Assembly: GCA_963744875.1 (NCBI GenBank)
Contig: CAVUVQ010000009.1
Span: 372,001-436,000, forward strand
Length of the DNA stretch: 64,000 nt
Direction: 5' to 3'
Source of the DNA: JACDAE01 sp963744875
GTDB lineage: Bacteria; Chloroflexota; Ktedonobacteria; Ktedonobacterales; Ktedonobacteraceae
In this document: positions 9,864 to 19,381 of the stretch, in pieces
Numbering within the stretch: the stretch's first letter is position 1
How the letters are laid out: each line of letters opens with the position of its first letter
The notes under the pieces: generated by a model
The model's database searches: none
What the model saw: the letters and a program-made list of their open reading frames with translations, nothing else
What the model was told of the DNA's origin: nothing
Position numbers and translations under genes: made by a program

Positions 9864-9873
9864 CCTTTCCTCG

Positions 9874-10668
9874 TTAACCACCCTGAGAGATGATACGGCG
9901 TCCGGCACGGGCTGCAATACTACGTACAAGCAACGTCAACACAATTAGCCAGAGTAACTGGCGTCCAATCTCAAACACAACACTCGCCCCAGTTAGTTTG
10001 CCTCCAAGCAGTTCGGCTGGTAAATTCATCAACCCATTGAATGGAAGCCAGTTCGCAACGGCACGCAGTTCCGCCGGAAAGAACGGGAGCGGAACGTAGG
10101 AACCCGTGAAGAAGAGGGCAATTACCGCCGCCAACGTCGCCACCGCCCGCGCCTCAATGATCCAGAAAGCAATTACATTATAGAGAAAGCGATAAGCGAT
10201 CCCGATCATTGCACCAAGCGCGAAGGCCACACAATAGGCCACCCAGAAACGCCATTCCGTCGTCAGGCCAATACGAAAGAGGAGCATTCCAATCACATAT
10301 GTCGGGATGCCACGAAAGAGCAAATAGTAAAAGTCACGTCCCACCTCGCGGCTAAACCAGTACCAGTAGAAATCGCAGGGCTTGCTCATATCCGCGACAA
10401 CTTCACCCGAACGAATTGTTTGCATAAGTTCCCACCAACCAAACGGCAACACCACCATGATCATAGCCTGCACCAACCAGGTATAACGCAGCGTATCATT
10501 AACGTTATAGCCTGCAACGACTGGACGCGCGTGGTAGAGCGCAATAATTACATAGCTAAACACAGAGCCGAAGAAGGCATTCGTAAGTAGACCCGCCAGA
10601 TTTGCCCAACGATAGATAAGCTGACGACGAAATGCTGTACGTGCCACCTCAATATAGAAACGTAGCAT
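9874..10668 (-). CDS. ABC-2 type exporter permease
   Basis: I start this at the ATG at 10668 (MLRFYIEVARTAFRRQL), which has GGAGAAAGG directly upstream; a longer frame from 10716 has no ribosome site. The 264 residues carry an amphipathic N-terminus typical of the family, then six membrane helices (ANLAGLLTNAFFGSVFSYVI, WLVQAMIMVVLPFGWWELM, and others) and a basic C-terminus. MSKPCDFYWYWFSREVGRD is the loop typical of the DUF990-like permeases that pair with a second permease. It is the intact first gene of the operon, 10 bp before the broken second permease. Substrate unknown; members export drugs or lipids. Confidence 0.85.
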   Translation of the reverse strand: MLRFYIEVARTAFRRQLIYRWANLAGLLTNAFFGSVFSYVIIALYHARPVVAGYNVNDTLRYTWLVQAMIMVVLPFGWWELMQTIRSGEVVADMSKPCDFYWYWFSREVGRDFYYLLFRGIPTYVIGMLLFRIGLTTEWRFWVAYCVAFALGAMIGIAYRFLYNVIAFWIIEARAVATLAAVIALFFTGSYVPLPFFPAELRAVANWLPFNGLMNLPAELLGGKLTGASVVFEIGRQLLWLIVLTLLVRSIAARAGRRIISQGG

Positions 10669-10699
10669 GTCCTTTCTCCTGTATCTGTCCAGCACAAAT

Positions 10700-10729
10700 A
10701 CCAGTAGTCTCCACAAAGGGACTACTGGT
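10700..10729. promoter_or_regulatory. Inverted repeat just upstream of the ABC-2 operon
   Basis: ACCAGTAGTC (10700-10709) and GACTACTGGT (10720-10729) are perfect 10-base arms 32 bp before the permease start. The position suits an operator or a leader hairpin controlling the ABC operon. Confidence 0.4.
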
Positions 10730-10769
10730 GCACTTCTCTATTGTACTTTCGGACACGTGCAATTATGCA

Positions 10770-10788
10770 GGGTAGACGTTGTCTACCC
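10770..10788. promoter_or_regulatory. Palindrome GGGTAGAC-GTT-GTCTACCC, candidate operator
   Basis: Perfect 8-base arms with a 3-base centre, about 100 bp upstream of the ABC-2 operon and 230 bp beyond the end of the GH65 gene. There is no T-run on either side, so it fits a regulator site better than a terminator. The rest of the 10669-11016 gap shows no gene. Confidence 0.4.
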
Positions 10789-11016
10789 CGTGTCGACTTT
10801 ATAACACAAAGTTACTACTCGTATTGCAAAGGTCTAGATAGAATACCATTTCAACATACCAGTGTCAATTGCTGTATGAACAACAGAACAGTTTTCAATC
10901 ACCGTCCCATGAAGTTTCCGCGTTCTCAGTTCTGACACAATCAAGAGTTGCAATTTGTGTTTAGACCTGGTATAGAATGTTACAATAATGAGAAAGCTTG
11001 ACCTTTTCATTGGCAA

Positions 11017-12912
11017 TCAGAGATCGAAGGCGTAGCTCTCCCCGGACCTGATCTCTCTGATCTGGTCTCCGACCCCCACTTTCACCGACCGGTTCAGGCT
11101 ATCAACCTCAGCGCTGACCCGCACACGGCTGTCCTCGAAAGTAACCTTGATCAGTAGTCCTCTGAAGCGCATAGGAAAGGTCAGACCCCGCAGATGGTCC
11201 ATGGGCTTGGGGTTGAAGGAGAGGACACCATCGCGAATCACCTCTCCCACATAGCTGCGCTGCACCAGATCCAGCGTTCCCGACATCACACCCATATGGA
11301 TGCCCTCAGCGGTCGTGCCACCTTGCACGTCGCCAACGTCGCTCTCTAATGCTACCATGTATCGCTCCCAGGAGGTCGCAAGATCGGTCTCTGAGAATAT
11401 GCCGGCATAGGTAACGAAGCTCAGAGTGGATCCGTGCGAGGTTCGGGCATCGTAGTAGGCAACGGTTTTGCGTAGCGTCTCAGGTGTATACGAGTAGCCG
11501 AGGCGCTCGAAAATCTGCTTCAGCTCATCTTGCCGGAACAGGTAGAACAAAAGCACGGTGTCTGCCTGCTTCGACACCTTGTAGCGGTCGGGCTCTTTGC
11601 CCTCCGCCCGCAGGATGCGATCGAGCCTCTGGATGTTGCCGTACTCCTGGCGATAGGCATCCCAGTCCAGTTCCTCCAGGTTCTCCCAGCCCTCGAACTG
11701 GCTGATGACGCCATCCACATGGAAGGGAACGTACATCTTGCGGCCCATCAGCTTCCAGGTCTCGATCTCCTGGTCGCTGAGGTCAATCCGCTCACAGAGC
11801 GAACGTCGCCGCCGTTCTGGGAGTATATCGAGCAATGTGCCCGCAACATCCGAGATCCATGCCACCATCACGTTGGTATACGCATTGTTGCGCAGACCGG
11901 GCTCATCGGAGTCTGGGTATTTCTCGTGGAACTCGTCCGGACCCATGACGCCGTGGATCTCGTAGCGATCACGTTGCGGGTTAAAGTGAGCAAGGCTGGA
12001 CCAGAAACGGGCGATCTCCATCATCATCTCAGCACCTTGTCCGAGCAGAAAGTCAGTATCTCCTGTGGCCTGAATGTAGTGCCAGATGTTATAGAAAATG
12101 GCTGCGCTCACATGCCTCTGGTTCTGGCTCAGATCTGGCTCCCATAGCCCGGAGCGCGGGTTGAGATGGACGACCTGAGTCTCTTCCTTGCCGTCGCTGC
12201 CACTCTGCCAGGGGTACATCGCACCTCGATAGCCCGCGTCACGAGCCAGCGCGCGAGCCTCGTCGAGCCTGCGATAGCGGTACATCAGCAGGCCTCGCGT
12301 GATCTTCGGGAGCCGGAAGTTCAGAAAGGGATAGACATAGAGCTCATCCCAGAAGATGTGGCCGCGATAGGCTTCCCCATTGAGGCCGCGTGCAGGTACG
12401 CCAACATCCAGGTCGACTGTGTGGGGGGAGCAGGTCTGCAGAACGTGCGAGGCATGGAAGCGCAGCAGGAACTGAACCCGATCGTCGTTGGGCACCAGGA
12501 TATCGCAGTCATCCCATAACTCATCCCATGCGCGCTGATGACGATCGAAGGCCTCATCGAAGGTGCCGAAACGCCCGACAGCCTTCTCGGCATTGGCCAG
12601 AGGTTCGTTAATCGCCTGATCGTGAGAGGTGTAGAACGAGACCAGCTTCTCGATACGGATCGGTTGTCCTTGCTGAAGGTCGAAGCCTAACGTCTGATGG
12701 GCGTAGTCTTCCATCCGATACAGCCCTCGCCTGACATCCAACTCGCCTGTGTCACCATACACGCGCGTCCTTACTGCCTCGGCCACATAGATGCGGGACT
12801 GACGGGTCTGCGCTATCAGAGAGATGGTGTCCGGACACGGAGTCCGGCTCTCCACTGGATGCAGGTGGCGACCCTCGAGTTCCCGATAGCGTGCGACGCC
12901 CTGGTTGATAAC
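11017..12912 (-). pseudogene. GH65 glycoside phosphorylase, catalytic and C-terminal part (separated from its N-terminus by a frameshift)
   Basis: This frame starts as ALDARVINQGVARYRELEG, the linker of a glycoside hydrolase family 65 protein (trehalose, maltose or kojibiose phosphorylase group), and runs to a normal end. The (alpha/alpha)6 barrel is evident: RGHIFWDELYVYPF, PWQSGSDGKEETQ, then GVMGPDEFHEKYPDS with the general-acid glutamate, then KQADTVLLFYLF and the terminal beta-sandwich (GLLIKVTFEDSRVRVSAEV). The upstream N-terminal domain is in another frame and ends at a TGA (12920). A shift of one base near 12915 restores one protein. Without that correction neither half should work. 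The stretch looks more G+C-rich than its neighbours. Substrate cannot be fixed from sequence alone. Confidence 0.8.
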
Positions 12913-12919
12913 GCGTGCG

Positions 12920-13951
12920 TCAAGTGCGCGTGATGACCTCTACCGGGCCAGACCAATTCTCAGCGGTGATGGTCCACTTCAAGGCTGCCTGGTGCATATC
13001 GGCCATACTGACGAAGCGTTTGCTGGAAAGGGTCGTCTCGCGCCCCCGGCGGTCGCGGAAACGAAGCCGGCGTATCACCGTTGCGTTGCGGAAGTCTACC
13101 TCGTGTCGGTAGCTCAAAAGTTCGATGTTCTTCAAGGTGATCGGTTCGTCACCGCCAATACGCAGCTTGAGTACGAGCCAGTTGGGAAGATTGACCAGAT
13201 CCTCATTGAGGACCGGGCGACCACCCATAATGGTCGTCTCCCGGTTGTAGCAGCCATGCGCGTAGGTGCCTGGATAGTGGGTGTCGTCCACGTCGGCCCA
13301 CTCCAGGCTTCCACGCGTGCAGAAATACCCGTTGCCAGTCGAGGTCAGCACTTCTCGTAGCCTCTCCTGCTCGGCATCAAAGGAGTCGTAGGCAAGCGTC
13401 CAGTCTTTCGGGTTGTACTCTGATCCCCCCCCAGGCAACTTACCCTCTGTGATCCAGGAGAGATGCTGTGTCGCATGCTGGGCATTAGTCATGAGTATGC
13501 CACCGACGGTTCCATCTGCCCAGGGTGCTCCTGGTATAGGCAAGGCAAGCTGTTCATCAGTGAGTTGTGCAAGCAAATCCAGACTTTGTTGACGCGTGGC
13601 GGCCAGATCAGTAAGGATCTGCTCCCGACTGTCGTTCTGATGTTCTTCGATGTACGCCTGGTTACGCCGATGAATCCAGGCAAGCACTTCTTCCCGACTC
13701 GTTGCGCCCGTCCTACTGAAGCCAACGGGGTCCAGTTCTCCCGCAATCGTCCGACGAACCATCCCCTGGAACGTTCGCTCAATCAACGCGAGATGCATGA
13801 CGTGATCCTTTGGCCGCCAGGGTGGGCCACCAGGGACTTCACTGGCGGTGCAGGGACATTCCAGTTCTTCGGGCGTCCATGCTCGAACGAGCGCAAAAAG
13901 GTGTTCTTGTGAGACGTTCAATGTCTCTATAATCTCCGTGCGAGTTGGCAT
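12920..13951 (-). CDS. DinB-like domain fused to the N-terminal domain of a GH65 phosphorylase (frame ends at the frameshift)
   Basis: Starting at the ATG at 13951 (MPTRTEIIETL, GGGGG upstream), residues 1-~172 form a DinB-type four-helix bundle: an early metal-ligand-like histidine (KDHVMHLALIE) and a late H-x3-H pair (NAQHATQHLSW). The chain then passes through a run of eight G (13425-13432) coding PGGGS. It continues as the N-terminal beta-sandwich of a GH65 protein (DWTLAYDSFDAEQERLREVL, STGNGYFCTRGS, HYPGTYAHGCYNRETT), breaking off at VEVITRT. No separate start for the GH65 part is visible, so either this is a true fusion or a stop between two genes was lost at the homopolymer. DinB proteins usually act on thiol or toxic electrophiles; a link to a sugar phosphorylase is unusual. 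Confidence 0.65.
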   Translation of the reverse strand: MPTRTEIIETLNVSQEHLFALVRAWTPEELECPCTASEVPGGPPWRPKDHVMHLALIERTFQGMVRRTIAGELDPVGFSRTGATSREEVLAWIHRRNQAYIEEHQNDSREQILTDLAATRQQSLDLLAQLTDEQLALPIPGAPWADGTVGGILMTNAQHATQHLSWITEGKLPGGGSEYNPKDWTLAYDSFDAEQERLREVLTSTGNGYFCTRGSLEWADVDDTHYPGTYAHGCYNRETTIMGGRPVLNEDLVNLPNWLVLKLRIGGDEPITLKNIELLSYRHEVDFRNATVIRRLRFRDRRGRETTLSSKRFVSMADMHQAALKWTITAENWSGPVEVITRT

Positions 13952-14224
13952 CTTTGACCCCCAATACGGCAGCTCCTCTTTCTTGAGAAGTGTAGTAATC
14001 TTTTGTAAGCTTGTTCTCTTTGGACGTGCCGTCATGCTGACATTTTTCCATATGTTTGCAACTATCGTAGTAACTGATGACGTACTCAAGAACCTCGCGT
14101 AAGCAAGCGGCATTTGTAAGTTGTCCTCGTTCTCTCGCATCATGGAGAGGTGAAATTGGCGTTCTCACCCCTACCAGGACAGTCTTTCTTCTTTCTCTCC
14201 CTCAGATACTTGCCCATCTCTCCT

Positions 14225-15253
14225 CTACACATTTGGCAATATCTGGGTTTTGACACCCTGACCCCGACGTACCATATCGAGTGCGCTCGAGAAATCTTGC
14301 AAAGGAAGGGCTGCTGTCAGCATCTCCTGTGTATTAATTACCCCCCCACTGATAAGGTCGAGGGCTGCTTGAAACGAGAAGAGAACCGCCATCGAGCCAA
14401 TAATAGTAATCTCATCATTATAAATGCGAAATGGCGAAAGTGAGATGCGAGCTTCGTGGGATGCAACCCCAAAAACCATAAACTTTCCACCGCGTTTGAC
14501 CGCCATAAACGCATCCTCAATGACTTTTGGCACTCCTGTGGCGTCAATGACACAATTAAAACCAGATGGCTCGTCGGCTAATGCTTGCTGAATAGTCTTA
14601 TACGTGCGACTGGTTCCAAGCCGCTCCGCAAGCGCCAGGCGTTGTGTGTTCACATCAACCATCACTACACGTGATGCACCACCCGAACGAGCGAGTTGCA
14701 AGAGCAGCAAACCCATCGTTCCCGCACCCACAATAAGAAAGGTATCACCCGAACGGGGCTGAAGACTATGCATGCCATGTACTGCACAGGAGATTGGCTC
14801 AATCAACGCAGCTTCACGCCACGAAATAGTGTCGGGCAACGTATAGGCCGCCGTAAAAGGGACTGACACATATTGCGCAATAGCTCCATTGATTGTAACC
14901 CCTAATGCAGAGTAGTGCACGCACAGATTTTCATGACCTGTACGACAAAAATCGCAATATCCACAGTAGAGGTTTGGATCAATTGCTACCCGGCTCCCAA
15001 CCGTTATGTTTGTCCCTCCATTTCCGCTTTTTTGCAGAATGTCGCCTCCCAATCCTACAACCTCACCCGCAAACTCGTGCCCTGGGACAATCGGGTACCT
15101 GGCTAACGGTGACTCGCCATCAATAATATGCAGATCAGTACCACAGATACCACATGCTTCTACGCGAATGAGTAACTCATCCGAACGTGGAGTGGGCTCC
15201 GGTACATTGCCTACTTGAACGTTGGTAGGAGCATCGATGATTACAGCACGCAT
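14225..15253 (-). CDS. Zinc-dependent medium-chain alcohol/polyol dehydrogenase
   Basis: 342 residues, full length. Catalytic zinc ligands are seen in EACGICGTDLH and GHEFAGEVVG. The structural zinc loop has four cysteines (CGYCDFCRTGHENLC). The NAD-binding fold carries VGAGTMGLLLLQLA (~168-181), followed by MVDVNTQRLA with the acidic residue that favours NAD. Closest by pattern to sorbitol/threonine/2,3-butanediol dehydrogenases; the substrate is not determined. The ATG at 15253 has AAAGGAT nine bases upstream. It may share a transcript with the coiled-coil gene ~100 bp upstream, but no clear operon signal is present. Confidence 0.88.
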   Translation of the reverse strand: MRAVIIDAPTNVQVGNVPEPTPRSDELLIRVEACGICGTDLHIIDGESPLARYPIVPGHEFAGEVVGLGGDILQKSGNGGTNITVGSRVAIDPNLYCGYCDFCRTGHENLCVHYSALGVTINGAIAQYVSVPFTAAYTLPDTISWREAALIEPISCAVHGMHSLQPRSGDTFLIVGAGTMGLLLLQLARSGGASRVVMVDVNTQRLALAERLGTSRTYKTIQQALADEPSGFNCVIDATGVPKVIEDAFMAVKRGGKFMVFGVASHEARISLSPFRIYNDEITIIGSMAVLFSFQAALDLISGGVINTQEMLTAALPLQDFSSALDMVRRGQGVKTQILPNV

Positions 15254-15349
15254 AGTAATTCATCCTTTTCTCATCTTCGAGGAACGACAATTGATTTAAT
15301 ATTGGTCGGATCTTGCTTCGTGTTCTGATCCTTTTCTCTTCATCTCAAT

Positions 15350-16021
15350 TCACGTTCTGCGAGAGTCGCCTGTAACATCCTCATTTTTTTCCTCGGGCGA
15401 GTGAGCACGTTCAAGAGGCAGATGTTGATGATGAGATAACCGATTGGAGAGCAGCGTGTGGTTAGCCGTCATCGTTACCTGCAACGCTTCCATGACATGT
15501 TCCAGTTGCTCAATACTCGTAAATACAGCATCCAGATCGCTAATGTCTGTGCTCATTGTAGTGGTACGCTTTGTCTGTGCCAGATCACCCTGTAAATTGC
15601 GTAGTTCTGTCAATAGCGAATGCTCAGTATTCCTGACCATCAGTTGAATAGTCTCTTCAAGCGAGGAGAGGCGCTCACCAACCACCCTATCGATTACACC
15701 CATCAAGTCTTCCCAGGCAATATCGGCTTGCATCTCCACTACGTCTGCCTCAGCAGGCTGCACCTCTTCCTCTACCACACGAGATGGATAGCTCCCCATC
15801 CGCTGGATTATAGCATCTTTTAGCTCATTCTGTTGCTCTACAAACCTTAAAGGGAGATTGTATAACAGATCCTGCTCCACGGCAGTAAGATACTGCTTAA
15901 ACTCTTGTCTGAGCATACCCATACGTTGATCCAGAGAAAGCTCTAGCTCGCGCCGATGAAGTGCGAGCTTCTGCTCCAAGATACTATGAAAGGCTTGAAG
16001 CTCATCCTGCGTAAACGACAT
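15350..16021 (-). CDS. Coiled-coil protein of unknown function
   Basis: 223 residues with no membrane segment or signal peptide. Heptad-rich helices at ~5-55 (ELQAFHSILEQKLALHRRELE) and ~95-195 (SSLEETIQLMVRNTEHSLL, IEQLEHVMEALQVTM) suggest an elongated oligomer. An acidic linker (VVEEEVQPAEADVVEM) separates them, and the tail is polar and histidine-rich. Start ATG 16021 has AAGAAGGG upstream. I do not recognise a family. The next gene downstream on the strand is the alcohol dehydrogenase. Confidence 0.65.
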   Translation of the reverse strand: MSFTQDELQAFHSILEQKLALHRRELELSLDQRMGMLRQEFKQYLTAVEQDLLYNLPLRFVEQQNELKDAIIQRMGSYPSRVVEEEVQPAEADVVEMQADIAWEDLMGVIDRVVGERLSSLEETIQLMVRNTEHSLLTELRNLQGDLAQTKRTTTMSTDISDLDAVFTSIEQLEHVMEALQVTMTANHTLLSNRLSHHQHLPLERAHSPEEKNEDVTGDSRRT

Positions 16022-16078
16022 TATCCGAACCCTTCTTTAAAAATATGAAAACTGCATGGCCCTAATCATAGGCTGACA

Positions 16079-16477
16079 CTATTCAGACAAAGCAGAGCGT
16101 AATTCATCTGGTAATGGACACGCTCGCTCCGTCTCCGGATCCAGTGCCACAATCGTCATTTTTCCCTCTGCCACTACGTTCCCTTCCGGCTTTAAACGCG
16201 CTGTGAAAACAACTGTCCATGAGCTACGACCAACATGATCCACATGAGCTTCAACAATAACCACATCATCATAACGTATCGCACCACGGTAATCGCAAGA
16301 AACATGGACGCGTGGGAAGCGTAATGAGAGCAATGCAGTGGCATAGGGGAAACCAATGGAGCGCATAAGCTCGTGCTCAGCAATCTCCATATAACGTAGC
16401 ATCGCAGTATAGTGGATGCGTTCTGAACTATCCACATCATAAAATGGTACACGTACCTGTATACTTGCCTCTGGCAT
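16079..16477 (-). CDS. Acyl-CoA thioesterase of the hotdog (4HBT) family
   Basis: I choose the ATG at 16477 (MPEASIQVRVPFYDVDSSER) because GGAGGAG lies 6 nt upstream; a longer frame to 16546 has none. The resulting 132 residues match the hotdog fold: PFYDVDSSERIHYTAMLRY is the helix start with the catalytic aspartate, then the strands VHVSCDYRGAIRYDDVVIVE and WTVVFTARL. The family cleaves acyl-CoA or 4-hydroxybenzoyl-CoA thioesters; HY-x-A is usual in the YbgC branch. No partner genes nearby. Confidence 0.85.
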   Translation of the reverse strand: MPEASIQVRVPFYDVDSSERIHYTAMLRYMEIAEHELMRSIGFPYATALLSLRFPRVHVSCDYRGAIRYDDVVIVEAHVDHVGRSSWTVVFTARLKPEGNVVAEGKMTIVALDPETERACPLPDELRSALSE

Positions 16478-16619
16478 GGAAACTCCTCCTATTGCTAAAG
16501 ACAGTATATGACAAACACAGTTCTCTTGAGAGCTTCTGGGACTCATTTAGCAATCTACTATGACGAAATCTGAAGCCACACCCACCTGACATCAGCATTC
16601 AAACCTTACGCCAGGCCGA

Positions 16620-18107
16620 CTAAATCCCCGTTGTGCCAGGGACCAGTCTGGAAGTCCGCAAAGCTGGCCACAGCCCTATCGCCAGGCAAATCGCAAAAGC
16701 TAATCCCAAAAGGCCCGCCAGGTCGAATAATAAAGCATAAACAGTAAGGCCTGTATTTCCCCATGCAACCAGAAGAGGAAGGCAAAGCAAAGGTCCCACA
16801 TACAACAAAGCCACCCCATTCCCAATCCAGAACAGCGCAGTAACCCATATAGAGCCTGCAATCTGAAGGCCAGAAAAATCTGGGAACATGCGCACAGAAA
16901 CCCCGGCCAACAACAGCGCAATAAAGCCAGATGCAAAGCTATAATTCATGGCATCCGGCGATAAAAATGGCGGCATGCCCAACACCGATGCAACTCCATT
17001 GACCCCAAGCAGCAGAGCACCCAGCGCTGCCCAGAGATACGAACTGGCAATCAGCCACACAAATGGGCCGTAGGTAGTTGCGACACCAGGTCTTGTCATA
17101 TCCTGAGGTGTATATCGCTGTAGTCGCTCTCGTAAACGCATCGCAGACAGGAAAACAGCAATAAAAATGAGCAATACAATTGCCAGCAAGATCATACCAA
17201 AACCACTCATTACACGTAACCAGGGGAAAGATGGAGTCCAACTCATACCAATAAAGGTTAATGCCAGCCCGACAAAATAAACAGCAGATAAAGGCCAGAA
17301 AACCTGCTGCGGAAAGCCCTTTCTCTCCACATAAGCCGGGAGCGAATAAGCAGACAGCATTAACGCTACTGGCACAAGAAAGCCAAACACCCCAAGCACA
17401 ACATTCAGGCTATCCCCTTGCCCCAACACCAGTCCTGTACCACCTGCCGCCTGCACCACATTACCCATATTCACCAGGGATGCCAGAAACATAGAAACAA
17501 ATGCTCCCCCCAAGCCTAACTCTATTGATCTTTTTGGCCTGCCCGCATAAAGTAATGCTCGCAATGCATCAACTGGCTGGGCATTACTCCTCTGAACTCC
17601 CTGGTAATACTGCACTCTCACAGCCTGCCTTGTACCTCGCCAGATAATTAATGCAAATAGCAGCGCAACAGTTCCAAATGTAATACATTCAAATACACTA
17701 CTCAACACGAGTAGTGTATGCCACAATGATTTTCCGGTGAGCACGAGAAGAGGCTGGCTTACTAATCGCAACAATAAGGCCACAATCAGGCTACCTGCAA
17801 TCCAGGGTAGCAACCAGGGGGCGACCAGGGGCACATTGCGCAGGCGCGGCAGAAAATACAGCACAATGCCGATCACAAACAAACCACCCCAACCATAGAG
17901 TTGCACATGATCATACGCCTGATTTAAAGCAATCCACCATGCATTATCAGGAAATGACAACAGATGTGTCACCAGCAAAATCAGCACAAATAGAAAACTA
18001 GCGCCCACTCCCAGCAGCAAAGACGCCTTCAATAATGGCGCAACACGCCCGAATGGCTCCTGACGAACCGCCCCCACAGAAGGCAATGCAGATGAAGTAT
18101 CACGCAT
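16620..18107 (-). CDS. NnrS-like multi-pass membrane protein
   Basis: 495 residues with about twelve hydrophobic helices. The start contains AYDHVQLYGWGGLFVIGIVLYFLPR split over the second and third helices, the H-x-Q-x-x-GW...G...F-PR pattern of NnrS proteins, which bind haem and copper and protect against nitric oxide in other bacteria. No NO reductase or denitrification gene is in the window, so function in NO tolerance is inference. The ATG at 18107 has GGGAGGGAGG upstream. It follows the GH3 gene by 26 bp on the same strand, but that gene ends just before, so co-transcription is likely though not functionally obvious. Confidence 0.75.
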   Translation of the reverse strand: MRDTSSALPSVGAVRQEPFGRVAPLLKASLLLGVGASFLFVLILLVTHLLSFPDNAWWIALNQAYDHVQLYGWGGLFVIGIVLYFLPRLRNVPLVAPWLLPWIAGSLIVALLLRLVSQPLLVLTGKSLWHTLLVLSSVFECITFGTVALLFALIIWRGTRQAVRVQYYQGVQRSNAQPVDALRALLYAGRPKRSIELGLGGAFVSMFLASLVNMGNVVQAAGGTGLVLGQGDSLNVVLGVFGFLVPVALMLSAYSLPAYVERKGFPQQVFWPLSAVYFVGLALTFIGMSWTPSFPWLRVMSGFGMILLAIVLLIFIAVFLSAMRLRERLQRYTPQDMTRPGVATTYGPFVWLIASSYLWAALGALLLGVNGVASVLGMPPFLSPDAMNYSFASGFIALLLAGVSVRMFPDFSGLQIAGSIWVTALFWIGNGVALLYVGPLLCLPLLVAWGNTGLTVYALLFDLAGLLGLAFAICLAIGLWPALRTSRLVPGTTGI

Positions 18108-18133
18108 AAACCACCTCCCTCCCTCTAAAAAGC

Positions 18134-19381
18134 TTATTTGATAATGCCATAATGCATCTTCATTAACAAAATACGCTGCACCGACTGATTGATACGATCC
18201 ACACTGATCAAACCCTGATTCATTGCTTGCTCCAGTGCCGTCACCACATCAGCCACTTGCGCAGGTGTATACGGACCCTCTACCAGATCGTTACCCGCAA
18301 TAATTGAGAGCACCGCCGCCTGGCTGAGAGACCAGCGCTCACTGATACCACCCATATACAACCCATCGGTGATCACGACTCCATTGTATCCCAGCTCTTT
18401 ACGCAATACTCCATTAATCACCTTCGGCGATAACTCAGCCGGCAGCGTCGGATCAATTGCGGTGGTTAATACATCAGTAGACATAATCATAGCTGGTTGA
18501 TTATGTTGGATCAGCGTCTTATACGGTGCAAGATCAATCGCTTCCAGATCAGCCATACTCCTCGTTACAGTGGGTAAACCCGCATGAGGATCGGAGGTGA
18601 TCGCACCTAGACCGGGAAAATGTTTGAGCGTACCAGCAACACCATTTTTTTGCAGGCCATCCAGAAATGCTCCCGCATAGGTCGAGACGGTTTTCGGGTC
18701 AGACCCAAACATGCGCGTCTCCAGCACTGGTGGGTCCACGGTATGCACATCGACAACAGGCGCGAGATCTGCATTGATACCCAGTTGTAGCATCCATTGT
18801 GCCGCTTGTGTCCCCTGTGCCAGGGCTGTTGCTGGCTTGCCAGTGGCTGCTATATCCTGAGCCGAAGGGAGATAACCATGAAACTGATAGAGGCGATTGA
18901 CCAATCCTCCCTCTTGATCCGTCGCTATCAAAAGAGGAATATGAGCATCTTTTTGCGCTTGCTGTGACAACCCATCAACATTTGCGGCAACATTATAGGG
19001 CGCATCAAAATTATGGTTGCTCTCTTGATACATAAAGCCACCGACGAACTGCTGCGCAACCATTTGCTGCAAACCGGTCGCCGCATAGTCCGTTCCGATA
19101 TACTCTACAACAATAAGCTGCCCCAATTTCTGCTGCAATGACATCCCCTGTAGTATCTTTTGTGCTTTACGTTGTTGCTGCTGCAACACTATTTCAGCAG
19201 GGCTGAGAGGTAGAATTCCGTGGCTCACCCGAGGTTCTGTACGCGTCGGAGCAGCTACAATATTAGCCGACGCGGGCAAACTGGCACACCCTGAGAGAAA
19301 CAGGAAGAAACAGCAAAGAATGAGCATTCTACGATCATAAGCTATATACCTGCGTCTCTGTATAAGCGATAGCATCTGCAT
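18134..19381 (-). CDS. Lipoprotein glycoside hydrolase family 3 (beta-N-acetylhexosaminidase type)
   Basis: 415 residues. The N-terminus has a hydrophobic stretch ending LSGC (lipobox), so it is probably membrane-anchored on the outside. The catalytic TIM barrel follows: LGQLIVVEYIGTDY, LIATDQEGGLVNRLYQF, then the family signature GTLKHFPGLG with SDPHAGLPTV, which carries the Lys-His and Asp-His pairs of NagZ-type enzymes, and VITDGLYMGGI with the nucleophile aspartate. The single-domain length (no C-terminal GH3 domain) is the rule for NagZ. Likely role is removal of N-acetylglucosamine from muropeptides or chitin fragments. Start could also be the ATG at 19327, closer to the signal helix. 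Confidence 0.85.
   Translation of the reverse strand: MQMLSLIQRRRYIAYDRRMLILCCFFLFLSGCASLPASANIVAAPTRTEPRVSHGILPLSPAEIVLQQQQRKAQKILQGMSLQQKLGQLIVVEYIGTDYAATGLQQMVAQQFVGGFMYQESNHNFDAPYNVAANVDGLSQQAQKDAHIPLLIATDQEGGLVNRLYQFHGYLPSAQDIAATGKPATALAQGTQAAQWMLQLGINADLAPVVDVHTVDPPVLETRMFGSDPKTVSTYAGAFLDGLQKNGVAGTLKHFPGLGAITSDPHAGLPTVTRSMADLEAIDLAPYKTLIQHNQPAMIMSTDVLTTAIDPTLPAELSPKVINGVLRKELGYNGVVITDGLYMGGISERWSLSQAAVLSIIAGNDLVEGPYTPAQVADVVTALEQAMNQGLISVDRINQSVQRILLMKMHYGIIK

Noticed and set aside
11530..12147. 205-codon plus-strand frame inside GH65
   Set aside because: Antisense to the conserved catalytic barrel; arises from G+C-rich codons.
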